Shown here in pieces: positions 16,459 to 24,813 of a stretch of 64,000 nt of DNA (position 1 is the stretch's first letter; each line of letters opens with the position of its first letter). The notes below the pieces were generated by a model. That model was not told the origin of the DNA. It worked only from the letters and a program-made list of their open reading frames with translations, and did not search any database. Where the stretch lies: contig NZ_KN322987.1 of NCBI RefSeq assembly GCF_000774145.1, positions 1,102,747 to 1,166,746 on the forward strand, read 5' to 3'. The translations under genes were made by a program, and so were the position numbers. The stretch is from Pseudomonas mediterranea CFBP 5447 (GTDB lineage Bacteria > Pseudomonadota > Gammaproteobacteria > Pseudomonadales > Pseudomonadaceae).

Positions 16459-17540
16459 ATGTCGTGCACGCCCTCCTTCGGGAGGGCATTCGTGGGGCGC
16501 ACATGAACATCGAGCCCGGCGAAATGCTGGCTCACATCGTCCAGGCGCTCGACCTGATAGCGAACCCGCACCGATCTGCCCCGTTGGCTCTGCCAATAGT
16601 CCGCCGGGACCACGAAGGTCATCGGCTGGCCGGCGTTGGCCGGGACGATATCGCGCTCGCTGACATAGGCGTAGCTGCCATCGCATTGTAGCCAGACCAA
16701 CTCGCCAACCTCGAACCCGGCATTGTCGATGATGATGGTCACCCCTTTCTCCTGCTCGTCGACATCCAGCTCACCCTCCTTCACGCCCGGGATCCGGGGC
16801 GCCTTCAGCGGCGGGCGCACCAGGGCGCCAATGTGCAGCGACAAGGTTTCGGCGCGGCGTACGGAATGCCCGCGCCTGACCACGTAAGCCAGGTCCAGTC
16901 GGTGCCCCAGGTGCGGGGCGATCTGCGCGTGATCTATCCAGAACGAGACCTCGCGGCCGACGGCATGGGCCTCGATGTCCAGCACATCGCGCCAGAGCGC
17001 CTTGGAATCCCTGCTGCCGATCAGGATCAGCCGGTCCCCGACAGCCATTCTTGAATAAGGCCGGATGCTCACGCAGGTGCCCTCGGGGACACGCTTCGGA
17101 TCAAGGCTGCCGCCCACCGCATCAACGGCAATGGCCGGCAGCAGGTGCGGCGCTGCATCACCGATCACCAATTGCAGGGGCTCCGAGTGCATCGGGGCCG
17201 GAAGCCGTTTACCGGTGACCTGATAAAAGATCTCCAGCGAGCCGCCATCCAGCTCGGCGATGTGGGGCTCGCGCACGACGAAGATGACGTCCCGCTCGAC
17301 TTGGCGCTCCGTGATGGACCTGCGTATTTCATGTCGGTACGGCTCGCCGTCCGAATTGAGCCCATGCCAGAACAGCAGCACTTCATCGCCGCACGTCATC
17401 ATCGGATAGGGTTTGAGGGTGATGGCAACCTTGCTCCAGGCCGGGTTGATCACCCCGTCCTTTGCCGCCGCCAGGAGGGGGGCCCGGAGTTTCGTCCGGG
17501 CGCTGAGCCGGGCTCGCCGGCCAAATGGGTCAGTGGTCAT
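16437..17540 (-). CDS. Hypothetical protein with three Ig-like beta repeats
   Basis: I do not recognise a named family. The 367 residues fall into three similar blocks of about 110, each with a pattern of short strands, a G(D/E)xxxLxxxG/S-type turn (GDEVLLFWHG, GDRLILIGSR, GELVWLQCDG), a FxVPxxxI/WxI segment, and a closing Y-V/Q-V strand (LEIFYQV, LDLAYVV, VRVRYQV). This resembles bacterial Ig-like domains. There is no signal peptide, so it may be cytoplasmic or part of a secreted effector or adhesin lacking its export region. A GCCCTCC-TTCG-GGAGGGC hairpin (16470-16487) inside its 3' end may help stop transcription of the convergent aroF. Confidence 0.65.
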   Translation of the reverse strand: MTTDPFGRRARLSARTKLRAPLLAAAKDGVINPAWSKVAITLKPYPMMTCGDEVLLFWHGLNSDGEPYRHEIRRSITERQVERDVIFVVREPHIAELDGGSLEIFYQVTGKRLPAPMHSEPLQLVIGDAAPHLLPAIAVDAVGGSLDPKRVPEGTCVSIRPYSRMAVGDRLILIGSRDSKALWRDVLDIEAHAVGREVSFWIDHAQIAPHLGHRLDLAYVVRRGHSVRRAETLSLHIGALVRPPLKAPRIPGVKEGELDVDEQEKGVTIIIDNAGFEVGELVWLQCDGSYAYVSERDIVPANAGQPMTFVVPADYWQSQRGRSVRVRYQVERLDDVSQHFAGLDVHVRPTNALPKEGVHDIQMADSN

Positions 17541-17866
17541 GTATGGGTTCCAGTCCTTGGATGAAGACGCCCTTTCCTGTAACGGCGTCCGACAGAGTCA
17601 TTAAAACCTGCTCCTCGCAAACCCGCAGTCAGACAAGACGACAGCGCGGGTGGTCCCTTGCACTTGAGACTGTAGCTGCATGCAACCGGGTCTATCAGAC
17701 GCATCCCGAAACCAAACCCATCATTCGGCCACTTTTCTGATTCTTCCCGCCTTCTTTAGTCCGTTTTCGGTCGGCCACAGCGGTTTCTTCCTACACCCCG
17801 GCACAGGACGCTGCATTACAGTGGTGTCGCAAATTCAACATGAACCTCTTCGAAAAAGGTACGAAC
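17541..17866. other. Intergenic region without recognised features
   Basis: 326 bases between two divergent genes, presumably holding both promoters. I see no repeat, hairpin or convincing promoter boxes. Confidence 0.5.
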
Positions 17867-18745
17867 ATGCAACGGAATGCAACCACTCAATTTCCTATCC
17901 TGTTGGTACATGGTTTGTTCGGGTTTGACAGGGTCGCGGGCTCCGAACTTTTCCTGGGCATCAAGCAGGCACTGCGCAGCGCCGGTGCGCGGGTATTCAT
18001 CCCCTACTTGTCGGCCACCTACGCCAATGAGGCGCGTGGTGAAGAGTTGCTGCTCCAGATCGATCGGGTCCTGAGCGGAACCGGAGCCACCCGGGTCAAC
18101 CTGATCGGGCACGGCCAAGGCGCATTGGCGTCCCGCTATGCCGCTGCGCTGGCGCCCGGAAAGGTCGCCTCGGTGACCTCGGTCAGCGGGCCCAACCACG
18201 GCTCGGAACTGGCCGACTTCCTGCGCAAGGCCCTCACGCCCGGACGCCTGCCGGAGCACGTCGCAAGCAGGGTCGCCACATTGTTCGTCGACTTCATTTC
18301 GCTGCTCGGCGGCCAGGCACAACTCCCACACAACGCCATCGCCGCACTGGCGGCACTGACCACTGAAGGGGTTGGCGCATTCAACGACAAATACCCGCAA
18401 GGCCTGCCCAGGAGCTGGGGAAGCAAGGGACCGGAGCTGGTCAACGGCGTGCGCTACTACTCCTGGAGCGGCACGCTGCAAGAAACACCCGACGGAGGGC
18501 CCAAGGCGACGGATCCATTCCAGGTGTTCTGCCGGGCCTTTTCCGAATACTTCATCACCGAAGCCGGACAGAACGACGGCCTGGTGGGTCGCTTCAGCTC
18601 GCACCTGGGCAAGGTCATCCGTTCCGACTATTCGATGGATCATCTGCAGGCCATCCATCATCCGTCCGGGTGCACGCAGAAGAGGACAACCCCGCTGGAA
18701 CTCTACATACGGCACGCCGAACGCCTGCGCAAAGCGGGCCTGTGA
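17867..18745 (+). CDS. LipA-like alpha/beta hydrolase lacking the catalytic serine
   Basis: The protein matches Pseudomonas/Burkholderia family I triacylglycerol lipases through its length (PILLVHGLFGFDRVAG, SATYANEARGEELL, VSGPNHGSELAD, NDGLVGRFSSHLGKVIRSDYSMDH). The Asp of NDGLV and the His of MDHLQ are present. The nucleophile elbow, normally GHSQG, reads GHGQG: codon 83 (18113-18115) is GGC. One base change would give AGC, Ser. It has no signal peptide, unlike secreted LipA, and no foldase gene is adjacent. I chose ATG 17867 (AAAGG upstream) over ATG 17840. It may be an inactive or binding protein, a recent loss, or a sequencing error. Confidence 0.8.
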   Translation: MQRNATTQFPILLVHGLFGFDRVAGSELFLGIKQALRSAGARVFIPYLSATYANEARGEELLLQIDRVLSGTGATRVNLIGHGQGALASRYAAALAPGKVASVTSVSGPNHGSELADFLRKALTPGRLPEHVASRVATLFVDFISLLGGQAQLPHNAIAALAALTTEGVGAFNDKYPQGLPRSWGSKGPELVNGVRYYSWSGTLQETPDGGPKATDPFQVFCRAFSEYFITEAGQNDGLVGRFSSHLGKVIRSDYSMDHLQAIHHPSGCTQKRTTPLELYIRHAERLRKAGL

Positions 18746-18839
18746 TTGGCGGGTTCAAGGTTTTGACGCATTTTTGACAACAACCGTCCAGTGATTCCGG
18801 TAGGCTCACCCCCTTTAAACCTGTTGAAAGGAATTTCCC

Positions 18840-19121
18840 ATGGCCAAAGCCACTGCCCGCCACATCCTGGTTTCCAGCGAAGACAAGTGCAACGAACTCA
18901 AGGCCCAGATCGAAGCCGGTGCCGATTTCGCCGAAGTCGCGAAAGCCAACTCCACCTGCCCATCCAGCCGTCAGGGCGGCGACCTGGGTTCGTTCGGCCC
19001 GGGCCAGATGGTCAAGGAATTCGACACCGTGGTGTTCAGCGCGCCGATCAACGTGGTGCAGGGCCCGGTCAAGACCCAGTTCGGCTATCACTTGCTGGAA
19101 GTGACCAGCCGCCAGGACTGA
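18840..19121 (+). CDS. ppiC: Parvulin-type peptidyl-prolyl cis-trans isomerase C
   Basis: A single-domain cytoplasmic parvulin of 93 residues, the family's standard length. Signature residues are ARHILVSS near the start, CPSSRQGGDLGSFGPGQMVKEFD in the middle, VFSAP, and the closing VKTQFGYHLLEVTSR. It catalyses proline isomerisation in folding clients. ATG 18840 follows GAAAGGA. A perfect REP hairpin lies 7 bases past the stop. A second paralogue is at 36764. Confidence 0.93.
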   Translation: MAKATARHILVSSEDKCNELKAQIEAGADFAEVAKANSTCPSSRQGGDLGSFGPGQMVKEFDTVVFSAPINVVQGPVKTQFGYHLLEVTSRQD

Positions 19122-19128
19122 GGGTGAC

Positions 19129-19158
19129 GGTGGCGAGGGAGCTTGCTCCCTCGCCACC
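19129..19158. repeat. Single REP palindrome (GGTGGCGAGGGAGC)
   Basis: A 14-bp perfect inverted repeat with a TT centre directly after ppiC; it may stabilise or end that transcript. Same family as 30634-30755. Confidence 0.85.
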
Positions 19159-19256
19159 GTAGCTCCTCGCCACCACTCCTTGACCGTAGGGCTGGCGATC
19201 AGCGTGCCGCTCGCGTAAAAATCGTGGTCATCGATCACCCGGCTTTAAGGCTGACA

Positions 19257-21125
19257 ATGCGACTGGTGTTTCCCTCTCTGTTTCTGGCTGCCGCGCTCCT
19301 GCTGACAGGCGCCGCCGGTGTGTCTGCCGCACCGCAACATGCCCTGACCGTTTATGGCGAACCGGCCAAATACCCCGAAGGCTTCAGCCATTTCGCCTAT
19401 GCCAATCCCCAGGCGCCCAAGGGTGGCACCCTGCGCCGCTCGGCCATCGAGATCGGCCAGTTCGATCACGTGCTGCCCTACATCGACAAAGGCATCGGAG
19501 TCAGCCAGATCGACGGCATGCTGTATTCACCCCTGGCCCAACGCTCGCTGGATGAGCCCTACACGGTCTACGGCCTGGTCGCACAAAGCATGGAACGCGC
19601 GGACGACGGCCTGTCCCTGCGCTTCTACCTGAACCCCAAGGCCCGCTTTGCCGACGGCAAGCCCATCACCGCCGAAGACGTGCGTTACAGCTTCGAGCTG
19701 CTGATGACCCAGGGCAGCCTGCGCTATCGCACCCAGTTCGCGGCCGTCAAAGGCGTGGAAGTCGAAGGCGAGCGCACCGTTCGCTTCGATTTCAAGAACA
19801 ACGAAAACCGCACCCTGCCCCTGGACGTCGCCACCCTGCCGGTGTTTCCCGAGCATTGGTGGAAAACCCGCGACTTTGCCAGCGGAGGTGGCTATGAAGC
19901 GCCGTTGGGCAGCGGGCCGTACCGGGTCGGCAAGGTCGACTCCGGGCGCAGCATCACTTTCGAGCGCAACGCCGACTGGTGGGGCAAGGACCTGCCGGTC
20001 AGCCGCGGGCTCTACAACTTCGATCATTTCAGCATCGAGTACTTCGGCGACACCGACGTGGCGCGCCAGGTGCTGCGCGGCGGTGCCTACGACTACAACC
20101 GCGAGTTCTCCGCCACAGGCTTTTCCATCGGCTACGACAGCCCGGCGCTGCGCGACGGGCGCCTGCAGAAAGCCCACCTGGCCACCGAAGCCCCGCAAAC
20201 GGCCCAGGGCTTCGTGTTCAACCTGCAAAAGCCGCAGTTCCAGGATCGCCGGGTACGCCAGGCCCTGGCGATGCTCTGGGATTTCGAATGGAGCAACCGG
20301 CAGATGATGCGCAACCTCTATGTGCGTCAGCAGAGCTTCTTCTCCAACACCGACCTGGCCGCCCGAGAGCTGCCCGACGCGAGCGAACTGGCGATCCTTG
20401 AACCGTTGCGCGGGAAAGTCCCCGACGAGGTTTTCACCCAGGTGTTCCAGGCCCCGAAGACCGACGGCAGCGGGGTGATCCGCGACAAGCAATTGCAGGC
20501 CCTGGCGCTGCTGGAACAGGCCGGCTGGAAACCCGATGGCGATCGCCTGGTGAATGCCGAGGGTGAACCGCTGAGCTTCACCTTTCTCAACAGCCAGAAC
20601 GGCATGGACCGTCTGCTGCTGCCCTACAAACGCACCCTGGCGCAGATCGGCATCGACATGAGCATCCGGCGCATCGACCCATCCCAGTACGTCAACCGCC
20701 TGATGAGTCGCGACTACGACATGATCGTCACCGGCTACCCGGTCAGCACCTCGCCCGGCACCGAGCTTTACAACTACTTCGGCTCGGCGGCGGCCAACGA
20801 CCCGGGCGCCAACAATTACATGGCATTGCAGAATCCTGCTGTCGATGCGCTGATCGACGGACTGGTCAAGGCCACCACCCAGGACGACATGCTCCGTCAT
20901 GCCCACGCCCTGGACCGGGTGCTGCAATGGAATTACTACTGGATTCCCAACTACTACCCACCGGGCAGCTCGACGGTATGGTGGAACCGCTTCGGCATGC
21001 CCAAGGTGCAGGCCGCCAATGACGAAGCCATCGAGAGCTGGTGGGAAGTCAGCACCACGCCCTTGACCAATGAGCAGATGACCGCCGAGCGAATCAGGCG
21101 TGGCACCTCCGGAGGGCGTCACTGA
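19257..21125 (+). CDS. yejA: Periplasmic oligopeptide-binding protein of the YejABEF transporter
   Basis: Family 5 extracellular solute-binding protein of 622 residues. ATG 19257 is chosen because AAGG precedes it and a Sec signal peptide follows at once (MRLVFPSLFLAAALLLTGAAGVSAA). Family sequences include YANPQAPKGGTLR, LYSPLAQRSLDEP and the Trp-rich C-terminus YYWIPNYYPPGSSTVWWNRFG. In E. coli YejA captures peptides including microcin C for import. The stop and the yejB start share bases (TGATG), so the four genes form one operon. Confidence 0.93.
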   Translation: MRLVFPSLFLAAALLLTGAAGVSAAPQHALTVYGEPAKYPEGFSHFAYANPQAPKGGTLRRSAIEIGQFDHVLPYIDKGIGVSQIDGMLYSPLAQRSLDEPYTVYGLVAQSMERADDGLSLRFYLNPKARFADGKPITAEDVRYSFELLMTQGSLRYRTQFAAVKGVEVEGERTVRFDFKNNENRTLPLDVATLPVFPEHWWKTRDFASGGGYEAPLGSGPYRVGKVDSGRSITFERNADWWGKDLPVSRGLYNFDHFSIEYFGDTDVARQVLRGGAYDYNREFSATGFSIGYDSPALRDGRLQKAHLATEAPQTAQGFVFNLQKPQFQDRRVRQALAMLWDFEWSNRQMMRNLYVRQQSFFSNTDLAARELPDASELAILEPLRGKVPDEVFTQVFQAPKTDGSGVIRDKQLQALALLEQAGWKPDGDRLVNAEGEPLSFTFLNSQNGMDRLLLPYKRTLAQIGIDMSIRRIDPSQYVNRLMSRDYDMIVTGYPVSTSPGTELYNYFGSAAANDPGANNYMALQNPAVDALIDGLVKATTQDDMLRHAHALDRVLQWNYYWIPNYYPPGSSTVWWNRFGMPKVQAANDEAIESWWEVSTTPLTNEQMTAERIRRGTSGGRH

Positions 21126-22183
21126 TGTGGGCCTATATCGCGCGACGCCTGCTGCTGATCATCCCGACCCTGGTGATCATCCTGCTGGTCAATTTCGTCA
21201 TCGTCCAGGCGGCCCCGGGTGGCCCGGTGGAACAGGCCATCGCCCACCTGCAAGGCATCGGTGGCGCCAGCGTCGGCAGCTCGGGCAATGCCATGACCGG
21301 CAGCTCCCGGGCGAGCCGTGGCCTGGATCCGCAACTGATCAAGGACATCGAAAAACAATACGGCTTCGACAAACCGGTCCATGAACGCCTGTGGCTGATG
21401 CTCAGCAGCTACGCCCGCCTGGACTTCGGCAAGAGTTTCTTCCGGGGCGCCACGGTCACCGACCTGATCCTGGAAAAGATGCCGGTGACCATTTCCCTGG
21501 GGCTGTGGGCCACGCTGATCACCTACCTGGTGTCGATTCCGCTGGGCATCCGCAAGGCGGTGCATCACGGGTCGGCCTTCGATGTCTGGAGCAGCACGGC
21601 GATCATCATCGGCTACGCCATGCCGGCCTTCCTCTTCGCAATGTTCCTGATCGTGATGTTCGCGGGCGGGACGTCGCTGAACTGGTTTCCGGTGCGTGGG
21701 CTGGTGTCGGACAACTTCGAATCGCTGTCGACCCTGGGCAAGATCACCGATTACTTCTGGCACCTGGTGCTGCCGGTCACCTCACTGGTAATCGGCGGCT
21801 TCGCCACCCTGACCATCCTGACCAAGAACTCGTTCCTCAATGAAATCACTCGCCAATACGTGGTCACGGCACGGGCCAAGGGCATGAGCGAACGACGGGT
21901 GCTGTACGGGCATGTGTTCCGCAACGCCATGCTGTTGGTGGTGTCGGGAATTCCCCAGGCGTTCATCAGCGTGTTCTTCGCCGGGTCGTTGCTGATCGAG
22001 GTGATCTTCTCCCTCGATGGCCTGGGCCGCATGAGCTATGAGGCAGCCGTGTCCCGGGACTATCCGGTGGTGTTCGGCTCGCTGTTCATCTTCACGCTGT
22101 TCGGCCTGCTGATCAAACTCATCGGCGACCTCTGCTACACCCTGGTGGACCCACGCATCGACTTCGCCGCGAGGAACGCCTGA
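21125..22183 (+). CDS. yejB: Oligopeptide ABC transporter permease YejB
   Basis: 352-residue inner-membrane permease of the DppB/OppB class. It has an N-terminal membrane anchor (LLLIIPTLVIILLVNFVIV), a periplasmic stretch ending in GFDKPVHERLW, and the permease domain with five or six spans. The EAA loop for ATPase contact reads EITRQYVVTARAKGMSERRVLYGHVFRNA. The start overlaps the yejA stop by one base and the stop overlaps yejE in the same way (TGATG), indicating translational coupling. Confidence 0.95.
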   Translation: MWAYIARRLLLIIPTLVIILLVNFVIVQAAPGGPVEQAIAHLQGIGGASVGSSGNAMTGSSRASRGLDPQLIKDIEKQYGFDKPVHERLWLMLSSYARLDFGKSFFRGATVTDLILEKMPVTISLGLWATLITYLVSIPLGIRKAVHHGSAFDVWSSTAIIIGYAMPAFLFAMFLIVMFAGGTSLNWFPVRGLVSDNFESLSTLGKITDYFWHLVLPVTSLVIGGFATLTILTKNSFLNEITRQYVVTARAKGMSERRVLYGHVFRNAMLLVVSGIPQAFISVFFAGSLLIEVIFSLDGLGRMSYEAAVSRDYPVVFGSLFIFTLFGLLIKLIGDLCYTLVDPRIDFAARNA

Positions 22184-23205
22184 TGTTCAGATTCTCGCCC
22201 CTGGGCCGACGGCGTTTCGAGCGCTTCAAGAAGAACCGCCGTGGCTGGTGGTCGCTGTGGCTATTCATCGGCCTGTTCATCCTGACCCTGGGCGGCGAGC
22301 TGATCGCCAATGACAAGCCGCTGGTGGTGAGCTATCAGGACTCGTTGTATTTCCCCGTGTTCAAGCGCTACACCGAACAGGAATTCGGCGGCCAGCTGCC
22401 GTTCCAGGCCGACTACCGCAGCAGCTACGTGCAGAACCTGATCCACAAGGATGGCGGCTGGCTGCTGTTCCCGCCGATCCCGTTCAGCGACGACACCCCC
22501 AACTACGACCTCAATCAACCGGCCCCAAGCCCGCCCACCTCGGTGAACTGGCTGGGCACCGACGACCAGTCCCGGGACGTACTGGCCCGGGTGATCTTCG
22601 GCGCCCGGGTGTCGATCCTGTTCGCCCTGGCGCTGACGGCCATCAGCGCCCTGATCGGCATTGCCGCCGGGGCGTTGCAAGGGTATTACGGCGGCTGGGT
22701 GGACTTGTTGGGGCAACGCTTGCTGGAGGTCTGGTCCGGGCTGCCGGTGCTCTATCTGCTGATCATCCTGTCCGGTTTCGTCGAGCCGAATTTCTGGTGG
22801 TTGCTGGGGATCATGGCGCTGTTCTCCTGGCTGGCCCTGGTGGACGTGGTCCGCGCCGAGTTCCTGCGCGGGCGCAACCTCGAATACGTCAAGGCTGCCA
22901 GGGCCCTGGGCCTGACCGACCGCAAGGTGATCGTGCGGCACATCCTGCCCAACGCGATGAACGCGACCCTGAGTTATCTGCCGTTCATCCTCACCGGGGC
23001 GATCTCCACCCTCACCGCCCTGGACTTCCTCGGCTTCGGCATGCCGGCCGGCAGCGCGTCCCTGGGCGAGCTGATTGCCCAAGGCAAACAGAACCTGCAA
23101 GCACCCTGGCTGGGACTGACGGCATTCTTCACCCTGGCCTTGATTCTTTCCCTGTTGGTGTTCATTGGCGAGGCTTTGCGTGATGCATTCGATCCCAGGT
23201 CCTGA
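22183..23205 (+). CDS. yejE: Oligopeptide ABC transporter permease YejE
   Basis: 340-residue partner permease of the DppC/OppC class. The N-terminus has the basic segment RRRFERFKKNRRGWWSLWLF leading into the first span, followed by the large YejE-type periplasmic region (FGGQLPFQADYRSSYVQNLI) and LGTDDQSRDVLARVIFGARVS, a DppC hallmark. The EAA loop is EFLRGRNLEYVKAARALGLTDRKVIVRHILPNAMNA. Translation is coupled to yejB, and its 3' end overlaps yejF by 23 bases. Confidence 0.95.
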   Translation: MFRFSPLGRRRFERFKKNRRGWWSLWLFIGLFILTLGGELIANDKPLVVSYQDSLYFPVFKRYTEQEFGGQLPFQADYRSSYVQNLIHKDGGWLLFPPIPFSDDTPNYDLNQPAPSPPTSVNWLGTDDQSRDVLARVIFGARVSILFALALTAISALIGIAAGALQGYYGGWVDLLGQRLLEVWSGLPVLYLLIILSGFVEPNFWWLLGIMALFSWLALVDVVRAEFLRGRNLEYVKAARALGLTDRKVIVRHILPNAMNATLSYLPFILTGAISTLTALDFLGFGMPAGSASLGELIAQGKQNLQAPWLGLTAFFTLALILSLLVFIGEALRDAFDPRS

Positions 23206-24787
23206 TCCGGACGTGCGTGACAACCTGATCGAAATCCGCGACCTGAGCGTGGCCTTCAGCGACCACGCCGTCGTGCGCAACCTGTGTCTGGACATCCGCC
23301 CCGGCGAGTGCCTGGCCCTGGTGGGTGAATCGGGCTCCGGCAAATCGGTGACCGCTCATTCGATCCTGCAACTGCTGCCGCCAGCCGAGAGCCATACCAC
23401 CGGCAGCATTCGCTATCGCGGCCAGGAACTGGTCGGCGCCCAGGCCAGCACCCTGCGGGCGCTGCGCGGCAACCGCATCGCGATGATCTTCCAGGAGCCG
23501 ATGACCTCCCTCAACCCGCTGCACAGCGTCGAAAAGCAGATCGGCGAAACCCTGATGCTGCACAAGGGCCTGGGCGGCAAAGCGGCGCGGCAACGCATCC
23601 TGGAACTGCTGGCCCTGGTCGGCATCCAGAAGCCCGTCGAACGGCTCAAGGCCTACCCGCACCAGCTCTCCGGCGGCCAGCGGCAACGGGTAATGATTGC
23701 CATGGCCTTGGCCTGCGAGCCGGAGCTGTTGATCGCCGACGAACCGACCACCGCACTGGACGTGACCGTGCAGCGCAAGATCCTGCTGTTGCTCAAGTCA
23801 CTCCAGCAACGGCTCGGCATGTCTTTGCTGCTGATCAGCCACGACCTGAACCTGGTGCGCAGCATCGCCCAGCGGGTGTGCGTGATGAAGGCCGGGGAAA
23901 TCGTCGAGCAGGCGCCGTGCGAAACCCTCTTCAGCGCGCCGAAGCACCCCTACAGCTGTGAACTGCTGCACGCCGAACCGGAGGGTGAAGCCCTGCCCCG
24001 GGACGCGCGCGAGGATGTGCTGCAGGTCCAGGACCTGCGGGTCAGCTTCGCCCTGGGCGGCGGGTTGTTCCGGCGCAAGGAATACCTGCGCGCCGTCGAC
24101 GGCATCAGCCTGAACATCCAGCGCGGCAAGACCCTGGGCATCGTCGGCGAATCCGGCTCCGGCAAGTCCACACTCGGCCAGGCGATCCTGCGGCTGATCG
24201 AATCCGAAGGCAGCATCCGCTTCCAGGGTGAAGCCCTCGACACCCTGTCGCAGAAAGAGCTACGGCCGTGGCGCAAGCAGATGCAGGTGGTGTTCCAGGA
24301 CCCATTTGGCAGCCTCAGCCCACGGATGTCGGTGCAGCAGATCATCAGCGAAGGCCTAGAAGTCCACAGTCCGTCCAGCGCCCAGGAGTGCGAAGCCCGG
24401 GTGATCCAGGCCCTCAAGGAAGTCGGCCTCGACCCGCAGAGCCGCCATCGCTACCCCCACGAATTTTCCGGCGGGCAACGCCAGCGCATCGCCATCGCCC
24501 GGGCCCTGGTGCTCAAGCCGGCCCTGATCCTGCTGGACGAGCCTACCTCGGCACTGGATCGCACCGTGCAGAAACAAGTGGTCGCCCTGCTCCGTCAGCT
24601 CCAGGAGAAGCACGGCCTGACCTACCTGTTCATCAGCCATGACCTGGCGGTGGTGCGCGCTCTTGCCCACGACATGATCGTGATCAAGGACGGAAAGGTG
24701 GTCGAGCAAGGCGCGAGCCATGAGCTTTTCGAGTCGCCACACCATCCCTATACCAGAGAGCTGCTGGCGGCGGCACATCCCGCATAA
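23183..24787 (+). CDS. yejF: Oligopeptide ABC transporter ATPase YejF, two fused nucleotide-binding domains
   Basis: 534 residues from ATG 23183, behind GAGG inside yejE; a start six codons upstream is possible. Two complete ABC domains are visible. The first has Walker A GESGSGKS (about 45-52), signature LSGGQRQRV and Walker B LLIADEPTTALD. The second has GESGSGKS (about 320), FSGGQRQRI and LILLDEPTSALD. Both end in the oligopeptide family's C-terminal HPY segments (APKHPYS, SPHHPYT). It drives uptake through YejBE. Confidence 0.95.
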   Translation: MHSIPGPDPDVRDNLIEIRDLSVAFSDHAVVRNLCLDIRPGECLALVGESGSGKSVTAHSILQLLPPAESHTTGSIRYRGQELVGAQASTLRALRGNRIAMIFQEPMTSLNPLHSVEKQIGETLMLHKGLGGKAARQRILELLALVGIQKPVERLKAYPHQLSGGQRQRVMIAMALACEPELLIADEPTTALDVTVQRKILLLLKSLQQRLGMSLLLISHDLNLVRSIAQRVCVMKAGEIVEQAPCETLFSAPKHPYSCELLHAEPEGEALPRDAREDVLQVQDLRVSFALGGGLFRRKEYLRAVDGISLNIQRGKTLGIVGESGSGKSTLGQAILRLIESEGSIRFQGEALDTLSQKELRPWRKQMQVVFQDPFGSLSPRMSVQQIISEGLEVHSPSSAQECEARVIQALKEVGLDPQSRHRYPHEFSGGQRQRIAIARALVLKPALILLDEPTSALDRTVQKQVVALLRQLQEKHGLTYLFISHDLAVVRALAHDMIVIKDGKVVEQGASHELFESPHHPYTRELLAAAHPA

Positions 24788-24813
24788 CTCGCGGGCCAGC
24801 CTTCTCCAGCGAC

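Noticed and set aside
16470..16487. GCCCTCC-TTCG-GGAGGGC hairpin as an aroF terminator
   Set aside because: No T-tract follows and it lies within the coding end of the convergent gene; recorded only as a possible aid.
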